64,000 nucleotides of DNA, from positions 1,992,501 to 2,056,500 of the forward strand of contig NZ_CP029289.2 in the NCBI RefSeq assembly GCF_003201835.2, given 5' to 3'. Both the position numbers and the translations under genes were made by a program. The notes below the pieces were generated by a model, which did not search any database, had not been told where the DNA came from, and saw only the letters and a list, made by a program, of their open reading frames with translations. Positions 1-10,097 of this stretch are shown here, in pieces; position 1 is the stretch's first letter; the number at the start of each line of letters is the position of its first letter. Origin of the DNA: Acidianus brierleyi (GTDB lineage Archaea > Thermoproteota > Thermoprotei_A > Sulfolobales > Sulfolobaceae).

Positions 1-800
<800 letters not shown>

Positions 801-1097
801 ACGGGCAAGCCCATGCAGTCATCCTTAGGTGGTTGGACGTAATTGGTCGTAACTAGCCTCTTACATTTATTTCTCTTTTATTATGTATTATGGGGATTTT
901 AATTACCGGTTATAGTAGGGTTGATTGGATCTAGTAGTATAATGGTTTTGTGTCTAGTTTTTATGTGAAGGTGCATGATTATATAATTCGTATGTAACGG
1001 GATATATTTTGAAAAGTTTGAGTAGAATATTTTGCAAGTGCCTAATAATGTTAAATTCTAGTGTTTGATCTTTTTATTTTGGATTTTATAGTAAAAT
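801..1097. other. rRNA trailer and intergenic region
   Basis: About 300 bp between the 23S end and the convergent HxlR-type gene. The first 50-60 bp are still GC-rich and are probably rRNA trailer and processing stem. The rest is AT-rich. I see no tRNA, 5S gene or convincing reading frame. Confidence 0.5.
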
Positions 1098-1409
1098 TTA
1101 TTTAAGATATTTATTTCCCCATTTTTGTATCTCTTCAAAAACTCCTTTTAATTCCTTACTTTTTTCTGTAAGCTCATATTTTACTCTAAAAGGTCTATCA
1201 CTTATTATGATTCTTTTTACTAAATCGTAAGTTTCTAAGTCTTTTAATGTTGAGGATAATGTCTTTGAGCTGAGTTTAGTTAGTTTTTGTAGTTCATTAA
1301 AACCTTTGCCTCCGTCTAGTAAATATCTTAAAACAAGTAACTTTGGTTCGCTTCCTATGATTCTAATAGTTTCTACTATCGGACAGATTGTAGATTCAGG
1401 TTTCTTCAA
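1098..1409 (-). CDS. HxlR-family winged-helix transcriptional regulator
   Basis: 103-residue one-domain regulator. The winged-helix fold fills residues about 10-95: a helix after the conserved CPI (Cys9), a recognition helix around LSSKTLSSTLKDLE, and a wing followed by the YELTEKSKEL segment typical of HxlR (DUF24) proteins. Family members are redox, aldehyde or drug sensors, and the N-terminal cysteine is the usual sensing residue. It faces away from the CDGSH gene at 1474 across a short shared promoter region, so it may control that gene or itself. The effector is unknown. Confidence 0.85.
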   Translation of the reverse strand: MKKPESTICPIVETIRIIGSEPKLLVLRYLLDGGKGFNELQKLTKLSSKTLSSTLKDLETYDLVKRIIISDRPFRVKYELTEKSKELKGVFEEIQKWGNKYLK

Positions 1410-1473
1410 GGTAATCAGATTTAGTTAGGTAAACGGACTATATATATACTTTACTTTCTAAACTTACTTTGCA

Positions 1474-1677
1474 ATGGCTAGGTTAGTAAAACACGATCGT
1501 AATAAGCCATATGAAATAAAGGCAGATAATGGACAAGTTTTTTATGTATGTGCTTGTGGACTATCTAAACATAAACCTTTTTGTGATGGTTCACATAAAA
1601 GAACCTTAGATGAGGAAGAAGGGATATATATATACGATGAAAATGGAAGAATTAAAGTAGAGAATTTTTATCCGTAA
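1474..1677 (+). CDS. CDGSH-type iron-sulfur protein
   Basis: 67 residues carrying the complete CDGSH signature CACGLSKHKPFCDGSH: Cys26, Cys28, Cys37 and His41 are the three-Cys, one-His ligands of a [2Fe-2S] cluster as in mitoNEET-like proteins. It is a single-domain cytoplasmic protein with no membrane anchor. These proteins are small electron carriers or redox sensors, but the partner is unknown. It is divergent from the HxlR regulator, with a TATA-like tract (tatatatac near 1440) between them, so the pair may form a redox-responsive unit. Confidence 0.88.
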   Translation: MARLVKHDRNKPYEIKADNGQVFYVCACGLSKHKPFCDGSHKRTLDEEEGIYIYDENGRIKVENFYP

Positions 1678-1824
1678 GTGTTTTTCATCATTTTATTCCG
1701 TGTTAATTTTTTTATTTAAACTAACTTCTAAAATTTGCAATAGATTTTATTAAAATTCTTCAAATTAATAAATTAATAATTTTATACATTTAAAAACTTT
1801 TAGCCTAACTCTTATGTAGATAAA

Positions 1825-2985
1825 TCAAATATTTAAATTAGTGTTTATTTTTCCTGGATTGAGTCTATCTTCTGGATCTACTTTCTGTTTGAAATCAATA
1901 ATTTTTTCTAATCTATCATTATTGGTGAAATCTATTTTAACAATGTCATTAACTTTGTAGGAATGTAAGTTAACGTTATAGCCTAATTGTGGTAATTTAG
2001 TGTAATCGAGTATATAAGTTCGTGAAAATATCTTATTTGAGCTCTTAGTGATTTCAGCGTTGATTAGACATTTAGCTTCTTCTAGAATTCTGGATTTTTT
2101 ATCTAATTCGTCTAATGAGATATTTAGCGAATTATAATTTACTTTTCTTTTGCTTACTACTGTGATGAGCCTGCAAAACTTGTTATTATGTCCTTTGTTG
2201 CATAGCTTTGGCCGTTTTCGTCATATACTCCGTATATTATATTCCATTTGTCCCATGAATACTCTGGGTCTATTTCTTTTGCCATTCCGTAATTTCTTAT
2301 GCTTAAGAATTCTGTAGAATTTAATATGTTAAAAGCATCGTCTAGTGCTTTAGATAATGAATTAAATGTTTTCTTAACTATATTAATCTTTTTATATTTT
2401 CTATTTACTAACCTCATTTTTATCTTTGTAATAATACCCGTAGTTCCTGCAGCTAGAGTTGTTGAAAGTATATTTTTTCCTGTTACTGTATAAAATCCTT
2501 TTGGAGTGTAAATTTCTACTTCTATCAAATTGTCCCATAGAGCTCCGTTTTTTAATGCTCCAAATCCATATGCTCCTGTTGCTGCATATCCGCCTAATGT
2601 TGACATGTAAAAACTTGTAGGAATTACTGGAATATCATTTATTCCTATTTCGTTAAAATCATTTCCAGGTCTTGAGATGAGCACATCTCCTATTCTTTTA
2701 AATCCTTTAAAATTTGTAATGTCTGCAATTATAGTGTTTTATTGGTACAGTTTCTCCTAGCGTGTTAGTTCCGCTTCCTCTTACTATAATGTAGAAATTA
2801 TATTCTTGAGATAATTCTAACAGCGTTTTTATTTGTTCTTCTGTAGTTATTTTTACTATTGCCTCGGGAACCTTCTTTAGGTCGTATAATGTAGAGGATA
2901 AATAACTATAGTCCATAGAATATTTTTCTAATATTTCTTTGTCAGTGTATATTTCGAAATATTTAGATAATATATCTTTTAGCAT
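1825..2985 (-). pseudogene. FAD-linked oxidase (GlcD-like), broken by two frameshifts
   Basis: Three consecutive frames together give one PCMH-type FAD-binding oxidase of about 385 residues. Fragment 1 (2985-2707) has the FAD-domain motif VRGSGTNTLGETVPI, then runs out of frame near 2735. The next frame continues with IIADITNFKGFKRIGDV, into fragment 2 (about 2735-2157, VLISRPGNDF then PTSFYMSTLGGYAATGAYGFG). A second shift near 2157 leads to the C-terminal frame ending VDPEDRLNPGKINTN with a stop at 1825. Each break removes or adds a base inside conserved sequence. Either the gene is decaying, or two sequencing errors are present. In the family the product would oxidise a 2-hydroxyacid. Confidence 0.85.
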
Positions 2986-3275
2986 AACTAGTATATTTCT
3001 TCTGATTTTATAAAATGTAAATCTAACCAGTTTGAAGAAAATTATGATAAATTGTTGTAGTTGATGTTGTAATATAAGGAAAACCTTTGGTTATAGTAGG
3101 TTAAAGACTTATTCTTGAATTGTGAATAATTTTTTTATTGCTTCATTATATATTCGTTTATAGTTTTCTTAGTATTTTTAAGGAGAAATTATAATATTTC
3201 CAAATAATAACTGTTGATAAATATTTTTATAGCTATATACCTTAGATATTTATTCCCTCATGGCTTTTTACTCTT

Positions 3276-3785
3276 ATGAAATTTTATGTAGGTAGTCTTA
3301 GTAGGTTAAAGATTATTTCAGTTAAGGAAGTTCTTAAACATTATATGACAAGCTATGAAATAATACCTTTTAATTCTCCTTCTGAAGTTCCTAGAACTCC
3401 TTGGAACGATGAGACTCCAACTGGAGCTAGAAATAGGGCTGAAAATATGAGGAAGAAATTCTTGGATAATGAAGGGGTTTACATAGGTTTAGAAAGTGGA
3501 CTTGTAGAAAGGTTTAATCAAATATATGAGGAGACGTGGTGTGTAATAATTTATAAGGATAAGGAATTTTCAGCATATTCTAGTGGTTTAAGATTGCCAA
3601 GACAAGTAGTAGAAAAAATTAAACAAGGTGTTCCTCACAGTAAGATATTGAATCAATTATCAAAACAGCTTAATGCTTCTCCTAAAGATACATGGGGATT
3701 ATATACTAAGTTTAAATTAAGTAGAAAGGTTGAGATAAAAGAAGCTTTTAGAAATGCTCTAATATTAATGTTAACTAATATTTAA
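3276..3785 (+). CDS. inosine/xanthosine triphosphatase (YjjX/DUF84 family)
   Basis: 169 residues matching the DUF84/YjjX house-cleaning NTPase family, which hydrolyses ITP and XTP to keep deaminated purines out of nucleic acids. The N-terminal strand FYVGSLSRLK, the TPTGARNRAENM helix (about 48-58) and the YIGLESGL strand (about 69-76) form the nucleotide and metal site. Length is normal for the family. It stands alone, tail-to-tail with the membrane protein that ends 2 bp downstream. Confidence 0.85.
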   Translation: MKFYVGSLSRLKIISVKEVLKHYMTSYEIIPFNSPSEVPRTPWNDETPTGARNRAENMRKKFLDNEGVYIGLESGLVERFNQIYEETWCVIIYKDKEFSAYSSGLRLPRQVVEKIKQGVPHSKILNQLSKQLNASPKDTWGLYTKFKLSRKVEIKEAFRNALILMLTNI

Positions 3786-3786
3786 T

Positions 3787-4491
3787 TTATATTTGTATGG
3801 CTTTTTCAATTCTATATGCTATTAAACCTCCTATTAGTCCTGCTATCCAAATGAATGCTAAATGAGTATATAAATCAAAATAGACTTTTTGCCAATCTAC
3901 TACGGCACCGTAAATAAATGGCCTATAAAACGCCTCGTAAATTATAGGGTCTGGAATTCCCCACAATATACCTACAATAGCTCCTTCTATTGCTGCTAAA
4001 ATCTTTGGATATGTTTTTGATGATATACCGAAAGGCTTCCCGCCTGTGAAAGCTATTATTGCGTCAATAAATAACCCATATGTTAATGCCTCATAAAAAA
4101 AGTATAATGGTTCTCCACCAAATCCGTAATGGAATAAGTCTGAAAGGAATGTAAATACTGTGAGAGATACCATGCCTACACCAGTTTTTCTAACTACGCC
4201 TGCAATAACGAAGAGTATAATCATTCGTCCCCAAAAGCCTGGGTCAATAAAATATTCTATTCCTTTCGGTTCTACTCTATCTATAAAAGCTCCTAAGTAA
4301 AATTCCCAAACTACGCCTGCAGCAGCTCCAATTCCAATATAAACCCAGTCTAATGTAGTAAAATTTTTCAACGCTCTTCTTCTTTTGGCTATTAAAAATA
4401 CTAATGTAGGTGCTATTATATAATAGGCTAGTATTATTTCCCAAGGGATCTCTCCAGGGAGGTCTATTAGACCTTTAATACCATTAATCAT
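3787..4491 (-). CDS. multi-pass membrane protein, function unknown
   Basis: 234 residues with about six or seven hydrophobic segments (near 18-36, 49-67, 89-105, 105-125, 132-148, 162-178 and 208-228). The loop between the first two is positive (KRRRALK). Acidic and glycine-rich loops follow, and the C-terminus is short. The small hydrophobic bundle recalls ECF-type substrate-binding components or other small integral proteins, but I recognise no diagnostic motif. No ATPase or transport partner is adjacent. The long intergenic region upstream (4492-5146) is shared with the encapsulin gene. Confidence 0.65.
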   Translation of the reverse strand: MINGIKGLIDLPGEIPWEIILAYYIIAPTLVFLIAKRRRALKNFTTLDWVYIGIGAAAGVVWEFYLGAFIDRVEPKGIEYFIDPGFWGRMIILFVIAGVVRKTGVGMVSLTVFTFLSDLFHYGFGGEPLYFFYEALTYGLFIDAIIAFTGGKPFGISSKTYPKILAAIEGAIVGILWGIPDPIIYEAFYRPFIYGAVVDWQKVYFDLYTHLAFIWIAGLIGGLIAYRIEKAIQI

Positions 4492-5146
4492 AATTTCAAA
4501 TTAAAAGTATAATACATAAATGTTTCCTTTATAGTTATAAAATTCTATATAGATTATTAGGACTATATATTATTCTTGTTAATGAGAAAAGTAATTGGCT
4601 ATTAAATTATAGACGCTTGTTAGATTATTTTTTCCTAAAGAATAAATTAAATCGTTCTATTATATAATATACATAAATTCTCATATTAATAATCTTTTAA
4701 AATTGGAAATATTTTATATTAATCTATTATTGCTGTATTAGTATTTAAACATGAAACCTCTAGGATAGTTAATTCTTAATACATTGTTTTATCATGTAAG
4801 AAATAGTATATTATGATTACTATAGTTAGAACTAAGTCGTGTTTTCAATTCTGTATAGACTAGCTTAGTTTTCTTATATTTTAACTTTATATAGAGGTGT
4901 AAATTCTAAATCTAACGTAAGATTAAAAGTAAGTATAACTTCTCTCTGAGAAAAATTTGAGGCATTCATAAACTATGTTTTCAGTTAAATATTTTATATA
5001 TTAAATATCGATATTAGCCTATTTTAATATCTTGATATAATAATAGTAAATATATCGATATATCATTTATTATAATAGAAACATATAATTTTTAGCTCTA
5101 AAATAAGAAAGATTTTTAATTTTTCAGTGGTAGTAAATTTGAGAAT
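4492..5146. other. long AT-rich intergenic region upstream of encapsulin gene
   Basis: 655 bp between two divergent genes. I see no reading frame with coding character, no tRNA and no terminal inverted repeats of an insertion element. The half near the encapsulin gene contains three regularly spaced ATATC/GATAT palindromes (5004-5063, listed separately) and several TATA-like tracts, for example around 5089-5096. Confidence 0.5.
5004..5063. promoter_or_regulatory. three evenly spaced palindromes, candidate operator array
   Basis: Three copies of one dyad lie upstream of the encapsulin gene: AATATCGATATT at 5004-5015, ATATCTTGATAT at 5027-5038 (2-nt centre) and ATATATCGATATAT at 5050-5063. Their centres are 23 and 24 bp apart, close to two helical turns, which would place bound dimers on one face of DNA. 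They sit 84-143 bp before the start codon. Chance AT palindromes occur in such DNA; the even spacing and the shared ATC/GAT core argue for a binding site. Confidence 0.5.
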
Positions 5147-6184
5147 ATGTTTTCTTCTGATCCTTCCGTTATCACACGAAAAGAAAAAATGGATAAAGAA
5201 GAAGCTGTAAGGGCTATAAGAGGAGCTTTAATGGCTGAATTAGACGCTATAAACTATTATCTTCAACAAGGTAAATTATTTAATCAAGACTTTATTAAGA
5301 AAGTTCACGACGATATAGCTAAAGAAGAAATAACTCATTTTGGTGAATTCTTAAGATTACTCTATGAAACTAGTAAGGAAGATTTTGAGTATATGGTTAA
5401 GGGCTGGAATGAAGCGTCTAAGTTAATAGGAAGTAATCCTTCATTTCCAATTACTTTATCTTCTACTTTGGAGGAAAAAGCGCAAAAAGAGAATCAAGAT
5501 ATGAATGTTGAATATTTCATAGCTAAGGCTTTAGAAGAGCGTAAAATAAGGAATTATGGTACTATATTAAAATATGGAGATGAGTCTATTTCCATTTATG
5601 ATCTTGAGGATACTGGAAATAAATTAATTCAAAAGGATAATAGCTCTTTATATAAAATAGAGCATTTGAACGTTGAGTTTGAAATAAGAAGTGATTTATC
5701 TATAACAAGAACTATGGATATTATCTATAAGGCTGGATTAAAATATTCTAAATTGGAGGATTTACTTTTGCTTTCTAATCATCCTCTTTCACTTTCTGAA
5801 AGAGGAATAAAAGAAAAGCCTTCAGACTGGGAAATTCCGGGTAATATTGCGTTCGATATTATTAAATCAATGGAAACTATAGAAAGTTCTGGTTATTCTG
5901 ATATTGCAGTAGTAATTTCTCCTTCTCTTTATGCTAAATTATTTAGAGTATATGATAAGACTGGTAGCTATGAAATAGAATTATTAAGGCATTGTTGTGA
6001 AATGATTGTTTCTCCATATTTGAGTGGATTAATAGTATTTTCTAAGAAAGGATTTTATATTTTGGAAAACTCGCCAGCAAGTGTAGAATTCTTAGGTAAA
6101 GAAGGAGTTTATAGCGATTATCTTATATCCGGTAAAATTTCTCCTTATCTTATTGATTCTAATGCTGCTATGATATTAAAGTAG
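5147..6184 (+). CDS. ferritin-like/encapsulin fusion shell protein
   Basis: 345 residues in two parts. Residues about 16-100 are a ferritin-like domain with metal ligands Glu31 (AELDAINYY) and the Glu61-x-x-His64 pair (KEEITHFGEF). Residues about 120-345 are an encapsulin, HK97-fold shell domain (LEDLLLLSNHPLS, then GLIVFSKKGFYILE and the C-terminal YLISGKISPYLIDSNAAM). The order and length match the Pyrococcus furiosus ferritin-encapsulin particle, and the N-terminus aligns with it (MFSSDPSVITR against MLSINPTLINR), which supports this start. Such proteins self-assemble into cages that oxidise and store iron. The gene overlaps the convergent HAD gene by 9 bp. Confidence 0.9.
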   Translation: MFSSDPSVITRKEKMDKEEAVRAIRGALMAELDAINYYLQQGKLFNQDFIKKVHDDIAKEEITHFGEFLRLLYETSKEDFEYMVKGWNEASKLIGSNPSFPITLSSTLEEKAQKENQDMNVEYFIAKALEERKIRNYGTILKYGDESISIYDLEDTGNKLIQKDNSSLYKIEHLNVEFEIRSDLSITRTMDIIYKAGLKYSKLEDLLLLSNHPLSLSERGIKEKPSDWEIPGNIAFDIIKSMETIESSGYSDIAVVISPSLYAKLFRVYDKTGSYEIELLRHCCEMIVSPYLSGLIVFSKKGFYILENSPASVEFLGKEGVYSDYLISGKISPYLIDSNAAMILK

Positions 6185-6832
6185 TTTTTCTATGTCACTT
6201 AGAACATATTTTAAATCTTTTTCCTTTTTTACGTTTAAATCAGGATAAAAGTTACACCTATCTAAGAGAATAGAATCTAAAAATGCTCTTTTTGCTCCTA
6301 TATAATCTACCTCAAATATATCACCTATATGTATAGCTGGATATCCTCCCTTAGATATAGCTAAATAGAATATCTTTGGATTGGGCTTTACATATCCAAC
6401 TTCACTTGAGATTACCAATGAATCAAAGTATTTCCTTAAGTCAAACTGATCTATGAGCTTATGGATTCCTTTAGTAGCATTGCTAACTAGTACAATCTTG
6501 AGTCCTAAAGATCTTATACCTTCTAGAAAGTCTATGGTATCGTCGTAAAGAAAAGCTTCTCCGTCTCTAATGTTAGATTCATTAAGGGATTTTACTAATT
6601 TTTCATTTGGTGTAATTCCTAGGAAGTAAAGGAAATCCTTTAAATTTACTGGATTATGACCGTTTTCGTCTGGAAAGTTATTTAATGCCATAGCTTTTAC
6701 ATATGCTCTAAAAACTTTCTTCTTATCGAAATTATATCCATTATCTTTAACTATTTCATGTACTCGTTCGTAAAATACTGGCCTAAAACCTACTAAAGTA
6801 CTACCAAAATCTACAAAAACAGACTTTATCAA
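6176..6832 (-). CDS. HAD-superfamily hydrolase
   Basis: 218 residues with the four HAD motifs: VFVDFGSTL (nucleophile Asp8), LVSNAT (motif II), YVKPNPKIF (motif III lysine) and GDIFEVDYIGAK (motif IV acids). The helical cap sits between motifs I and II, as in subfamily I phosphatases. The second aspartate of the DxDx(T/V) motif is Gly10, as in some haloacid-dehalogenase-type members, so phosphatase activity is not certain. The substrate cannot be read from the sequence. The gene is convergent with the encapsulin gene and 29 bp upstream of the end of the MFS gene in the same direction. Confidence 0.85.
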   Translation of the reverse strand: MIKSVFVDFGSTLVGFRPVFYERVHEIVKDNGYNFDKKKVFRAYVKAMALNNFPDENGHNPVNLKDFLYFLGITPNEKLVKSLNESNIRDGEAFLYDDTIDFLEGIRSLGLKIVLVSNATKGIHKLIDQFDLRKYFDSLVISSEVGYVKPNPKIFYLAISKGGYPAIHIGDIFEVDYIGAKRAFLDSILLDRCNFYPDLNVKKEKDLKYVLSDIEKLL

Positions 6833-6861
6833 AATATTTCGCCTAATATAAAATAAAAATC

Positions 6862-8241
6862 TTAACTTTTTATAGCTATTCTTTCTTTACTTGATTCCTC
6901 TAAAGGTTTTGCTTTAGTTTCTGGTATACTGAACCATGTTAAAATAGCAGCAATAAACATTAAGATTGCAAAGAACATCATTGCTACTTCTTTACTTATT
7001 GAAACGAAAAGTATTGGGAATAGAAATGATGCTATAGCAGCTCCAGTCCTTCCTGATGCTACTGTTATAGCTTGGACTATTCCTCTTACTTTTGTTGGCG
7101 CTAGTTCTACTCCTAGCATTCCAGCAGTACTTATTATACCTGGACCAAAACTGCTTGTAAAGTCGTGTAAACCATAAATTATTAGAAGCATTTCAGCAGG
7201 TAAGTAGGCTTCACTTGGTAAAAGTATTGCAAATATAGCAAGGAATATTCCTTCTCCTAAAGCTCCTATAGCCTGCAATGGTTTTCTTCCTAGCTTATCT
7301 ATTCTTGAAATTCCGAATATTTTACCTGGAAATCCGAATATAGCAGTAATTATGAGCGAAAATATAGCAGGATCATATATTCCTATGGATCTTGCAATTA
7401 GAGTAGGCCCAAATAGACCATTTGCGTAGCCTGTAAGATCAAAGAGAAACCATAAGATTGCCGCTATTAGGAACACTTTCCCAGAATTTTTAAAATAGGA
7501 TAGAATAGAACTGCAATCTCTTAAATTTTCTTTTATGTTTTCTTCTTTTCCAGTTATTTCTTTTACTACTTTAGAGAATTTTATATTATCACCTTTTATT
7601 CTTAATAAAAATCTTGATGTTTCAGGTACTTTTCTTCTTAGATAAATAACGGATGCGGCGGGTAGTGCACCAGCTGCTAATATTATTCTCCAGAGTACAT
7701 TAGTTGATACCAGTGGGGAGATGCCTAAGTAAAGTAAAGATGCTGTTACTGCACCTAAGCTCCACATCATTCCAAAACCCAGGGCTATAAGTTTTCCTCT
7801 ATCCTTAGCGTTTGAATGTTCTGCCATTATCATTGGTGAAAGCACGTAATCTGCTCCAGTTCCTATTCCTACCAAAAATCTAACTAAAGCTAATTCAATT
7901 GGAGAAGAGACAAAGGCTTGTAAAGTAGCTCCTATTGTCATTAACGCTACATCTACACCGTAAAATGTTTTCCTTCCTTTATTTGCTAGAATTCCAAAAA
8001 TTATTGCACCCAATGCTGCACCTATAAATACTGTTCCTGTTAATACACCTAACCATAAGTCATATAGGCGACTTTCTTTCGTTATTCCGAAAGTTCCTAA
8101 AACATCTAGTAAGACCAAGCTTATTGATGACAATAAATATCCGTCAGTAAAAACTCCCATTCCTGTAGTAAATAATGCCTTTATATGAAACATATCAAAT
8201 TTTTTATCATCCAATGGTTTAAATACGTCTTGTAGTTTCAT
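6862..8241 (-). CDS. MFS transporter, metabolite:H+ symporter type
   Basis: 459 residues with twelve predicted membrane segments and a large central loop (about 210-250). Family marks are the loop 2-3 motif GILANKGRKTFYGVD (variant of GxLaDrxGRk), RFLVGIGTGADYVLSPMIMAE in segment 4, and PETSRFLLR before the central loop, which place it with the sugar/organic-acid:H+ symporters (PiaT/PcaK/galactose-permease-like). It sits in the plasma membrane and would use the steep proton gradient of an acidophile. The substrate is unknown and no catabolic gene is adjacent. Confidence 0.85.
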   Translation of the reverse strand: MKLQDVFKPLDDKKFDMFHIKALFTTGMGVFTDGYLLSSISLVLLDVLGTFGITKESRLYDLWLGVLTGTVFIGAALGAIIFGILANKGRKTFYGVDVALMTIGATLQAFVSSPIELALVRFLVGIGTGADYVLSPMIMAEHSNAKDRGKLIALGFGMMWSLGAVTASLLYLGISPLVSTNVLWRIILAAGALPAASVIYLRRKVPETSRFLLRIKGDNIKFSKVVKEITGKEENIKENLRDCSSILSYFKNSGKVFLIAAILWFLFDLTGYANGLFGPTLIARSIGIYDPAIFSLIITAIFGFPGKIFGISRIDKLGRKPLQAIGALGEGIFLAIFAILLPSEAYLPAEMLLIIYGLHDFTSSFGPGIISTAGMLGVELAPTKVRGIVQAITVASGRTGAAIASFLFPILFVSISKEVAMMFFAILMFIAAILTWFSIPETKAKPLEESSKERIAIKS

Positions 8242-8320
8242 TTTTCTATTAAAAGCTAAAAAATCATACTATTTAAGAATAATCCAAATAATTTATTTAG
8301 TAGTATATAACCTATATTTA

Positions 8321-8998
8321 CTATATATTGTAGGCTTTTCTGAAATTATTCTCTATTATTGTATTTAAAGTACGAAGATCAATCTCTTTTATTTTGGAAA
8401 TAAAGTCTAATGCTAGTATTATATCGGAAGGCTCTAATAATTTTCCTTTATATTCATATCCTCCATCACTTTCAGTTATGATTATATTTAAAGGCGCGTT
8501 TTCTAATACTTTTTTGTGTTTTTCTTGAAAAGTTACTGAAGGATTTATTGTTATGAAATATCCAGCTCCTTCAATGTCTTTAATTAGATCGATAGGCCCA
8601 GAATACCAATGTATTATTGCCTTTTTTATATTATGTTTTAGAAGTAAATCTAATGTTTCTTTCCATGCGCATAAACCATGAACATTAACTGTTTTATTCT
8701 GGGAATTCTCTAAAAAATTTTCGAAATATTTTATTTGTAAATCCTTAGCTGCCTTACTATATTTAAAATCTAAACCTATTTCTCCTATAAAATCTGCTTT
8801 GTTAATTAAATGGAGAACGTTATCTATATTTTCCTTGTCCACATTCCATGGATGTATTGCGACACCCTTAAGTATATTTTTATCACTTATCGATAGTGTA
8901 TTAATAGACGATGAATAATCCATGCTTACAGCTGCTATCTTGAAATTTTCGTACTTTTTCTTTAATAATGAATAGTGGCAATGTGCATCATAATACAT
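8321..8998 (-). CDS. TatD-related metal-dependent hydrolase
   Basis: 225-residue amidohydrolase-fold protein. Metal ligands expected for TatD enzymes are visible: Asp4 and the His6-x-His8 pair (YYDAHCHYS), GEIGLDFKY with the bridging glutamate, VHGLCAW, IIHWYSG and ITESDGG with the last aspartate. TatD proteins are DNases or general phosphoesterases. This one is about 30 residues shorter than bacterial TatD. It lies just downstream of the 176-residue protein at 9007-9537, 8 bp apart, so the two are likely co-transcribed. Confidence 0.8.
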   Translation of the reverse strand: MYYDAHCHYSLLKKKYENFKIAAVSMDYSSSINTLSISDKNILKGVAIHPWNVDKENIDNVLHLINKADFIGEIGLDFKYSKAAKDLQIKYFENFLENSQNKTVNVHGLCAWKETLDLLLKHNIKKAIIHWYSGPIDLIKDIEGAGYFITINPSVTFQEKHKKVLENAPLNIIITESDGGYEYKGKLLEPSDIILALDFISKIKEIDLRTLNTIIENNFRKAYNI

Positions 8999-9006
8999 AC
9001 TAAACT

Positions 9007-9537
9007 TTACGCTTTTATTTTAATAAATGTTGAGAGTTGTAAGTCGAGATTATTGAGCACTTTTTCTGGTAATAATACTTTTTGTAAAGATTTTAACACT
9101 GTCGATGGAAATATTTTACCACTTAATCCAATATTAATTCTCATTGTGACTATTGATGTTATTTCCGTCTTATCTGGAATTTTTCTTGGTCTAAATGATA
9201 TTTCATAAATCAAATTTTTTGAGTTAAAAGTATAATTTATTAAACCTAAATTATAGTTTGGTCCATTAATTTTTCCAAGAATTCCAGTCTTTAAGACGTT
9301 TCCGTAAAATTCTCTTGATATAGGTAAAGCTAGAAAGCCTATATTTTCCTTAAGCCTAACTATACCTATTGAGTTATAAATCAAGTCTTTGTTTTGGATT
9401 ATCCTTAAGGAATCTTCATAATTCAGGTCTAATCTTATAAAATCGGATGAAGTTAAAAAATGCCAGTTATTACTTTTTATATGTTTTAAAAATGATTTTT
9501 TATCGTTAAAATCTTTATCACAACATTTATATGCCAT
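9007..9537 (-). CDS. unknown protein, possible N-terminal zinc finger
   Basis: 176 residues that I do not recognise. The N-terminus (residues 1-26) has two adjacent cysteines (Cys5, Cys6), then His19 and His26 in the setting YKCCDKDFNDKKSFLKHIKS, resembling a degenerate C2H2 finger. The rest alternates strands and ends with a long helix, a pattern compatible with a small ligand-binding beta fold, but that is a guess. It is the upstream gene of a pair with the TatD-like hydrolase. Confidence 0.65.
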   Translation of the reverse strand: MAYKCCDKDFNDKKSFLKHIKSNNWHFLTSSDFIRLDLNYEDSLRIIQNKDLIYNSIGIVRLKENIGFLALPISREFYGNVLKTGILGKINGPNYNLGLINYTFNSKNLIYEISFRPRKIPDKTEITSIVTMRINIGLSGKIFPSTVLKSLQKVLLPEKVLNNLDLQLSTFIKIKA

Positions 9538-9612
9538 AGTTTATGGTACTAAAAATTCATAAAGAAGATTATTTAGAGACATTCTAATGCAGATTTAAAT
9601 ATGACTGCGTTT

Positions 9613-10053
9613 TTACTTTACGACCATAACTGGTACTTTTGAGTGATTTAGAACTACGCTAGATACGCTTCCTAATATTACTCTCTTAAATCTAGATAAT
9701 CCTCTACTTCCAATAATTATAAGGTTTATAGAGTTTTTATCTGCAAAATCTAATATAGCAGTAGCAGGATCTCCCTCTATTACTTCACCTATTATATCAA
9801 CTTCACGCAAGGTTCCTGCACCTTCTTTTTTAGCTATTTCAGTGGCTTCTTCTACATCTTTTCTTACCTTCTTTTCAAGATCTTTTATTGCTGAGAGTGG
9901 AGGTAAAACACCAGTATTATAAAATACGCTTTCGTCTATAGCTTCTACAATATAAAGCCTAGAATTGTAAACTTTGGCTAGATCTATTCCTATAGCTAAT
10001 GCTTTCTTAGCATGTTCTGAACCATCGTACGCTACAAGTATTCTTTCAAACAT
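9613..10053 (-). CDS. universal stress protein, UspA family
   Basis: 146 residues, the usual length for a single-domain Usp. The N-terminal ILVAYDGSEHAKKAL and the C-terminal nucleotide loop GSRGLSRFKRVILGSVSS, which fits the G-x2-G-x9-G-(S/T) ATP-binding pattern, are both intact, so it is an ATP-binding type. These cytoplasmic dimers respond to starvation or stress. It has its own promoter region on the right (10054-10097) and is separate from the sugar operon behind it. Confidence 0.9.
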   Translation of the reverse strand: MFERILVAYDGSEHAKKALAIGIDLAKVYNSRLYIVEAIDESVFYNTGVLPPLSAIKDLEKKVRKDVEEATEIAKKEGAGTLREVDIIGEVIEGDPATAILDFADKNSINLIIIGSRGLSRFKRVILGSVSSVVLNHSKVPVMVVK

Positions 10054-10097
10054 GTTCTCAAACTCATTCTTATAATAGGAAACTTTAAATTTAACTT

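Noticed and set aside
4492..5146. Possible insertion element in the 655-bp gap
   Set aside because: No transposase remnant, terminal inverted repeat or target duplication could be seen.
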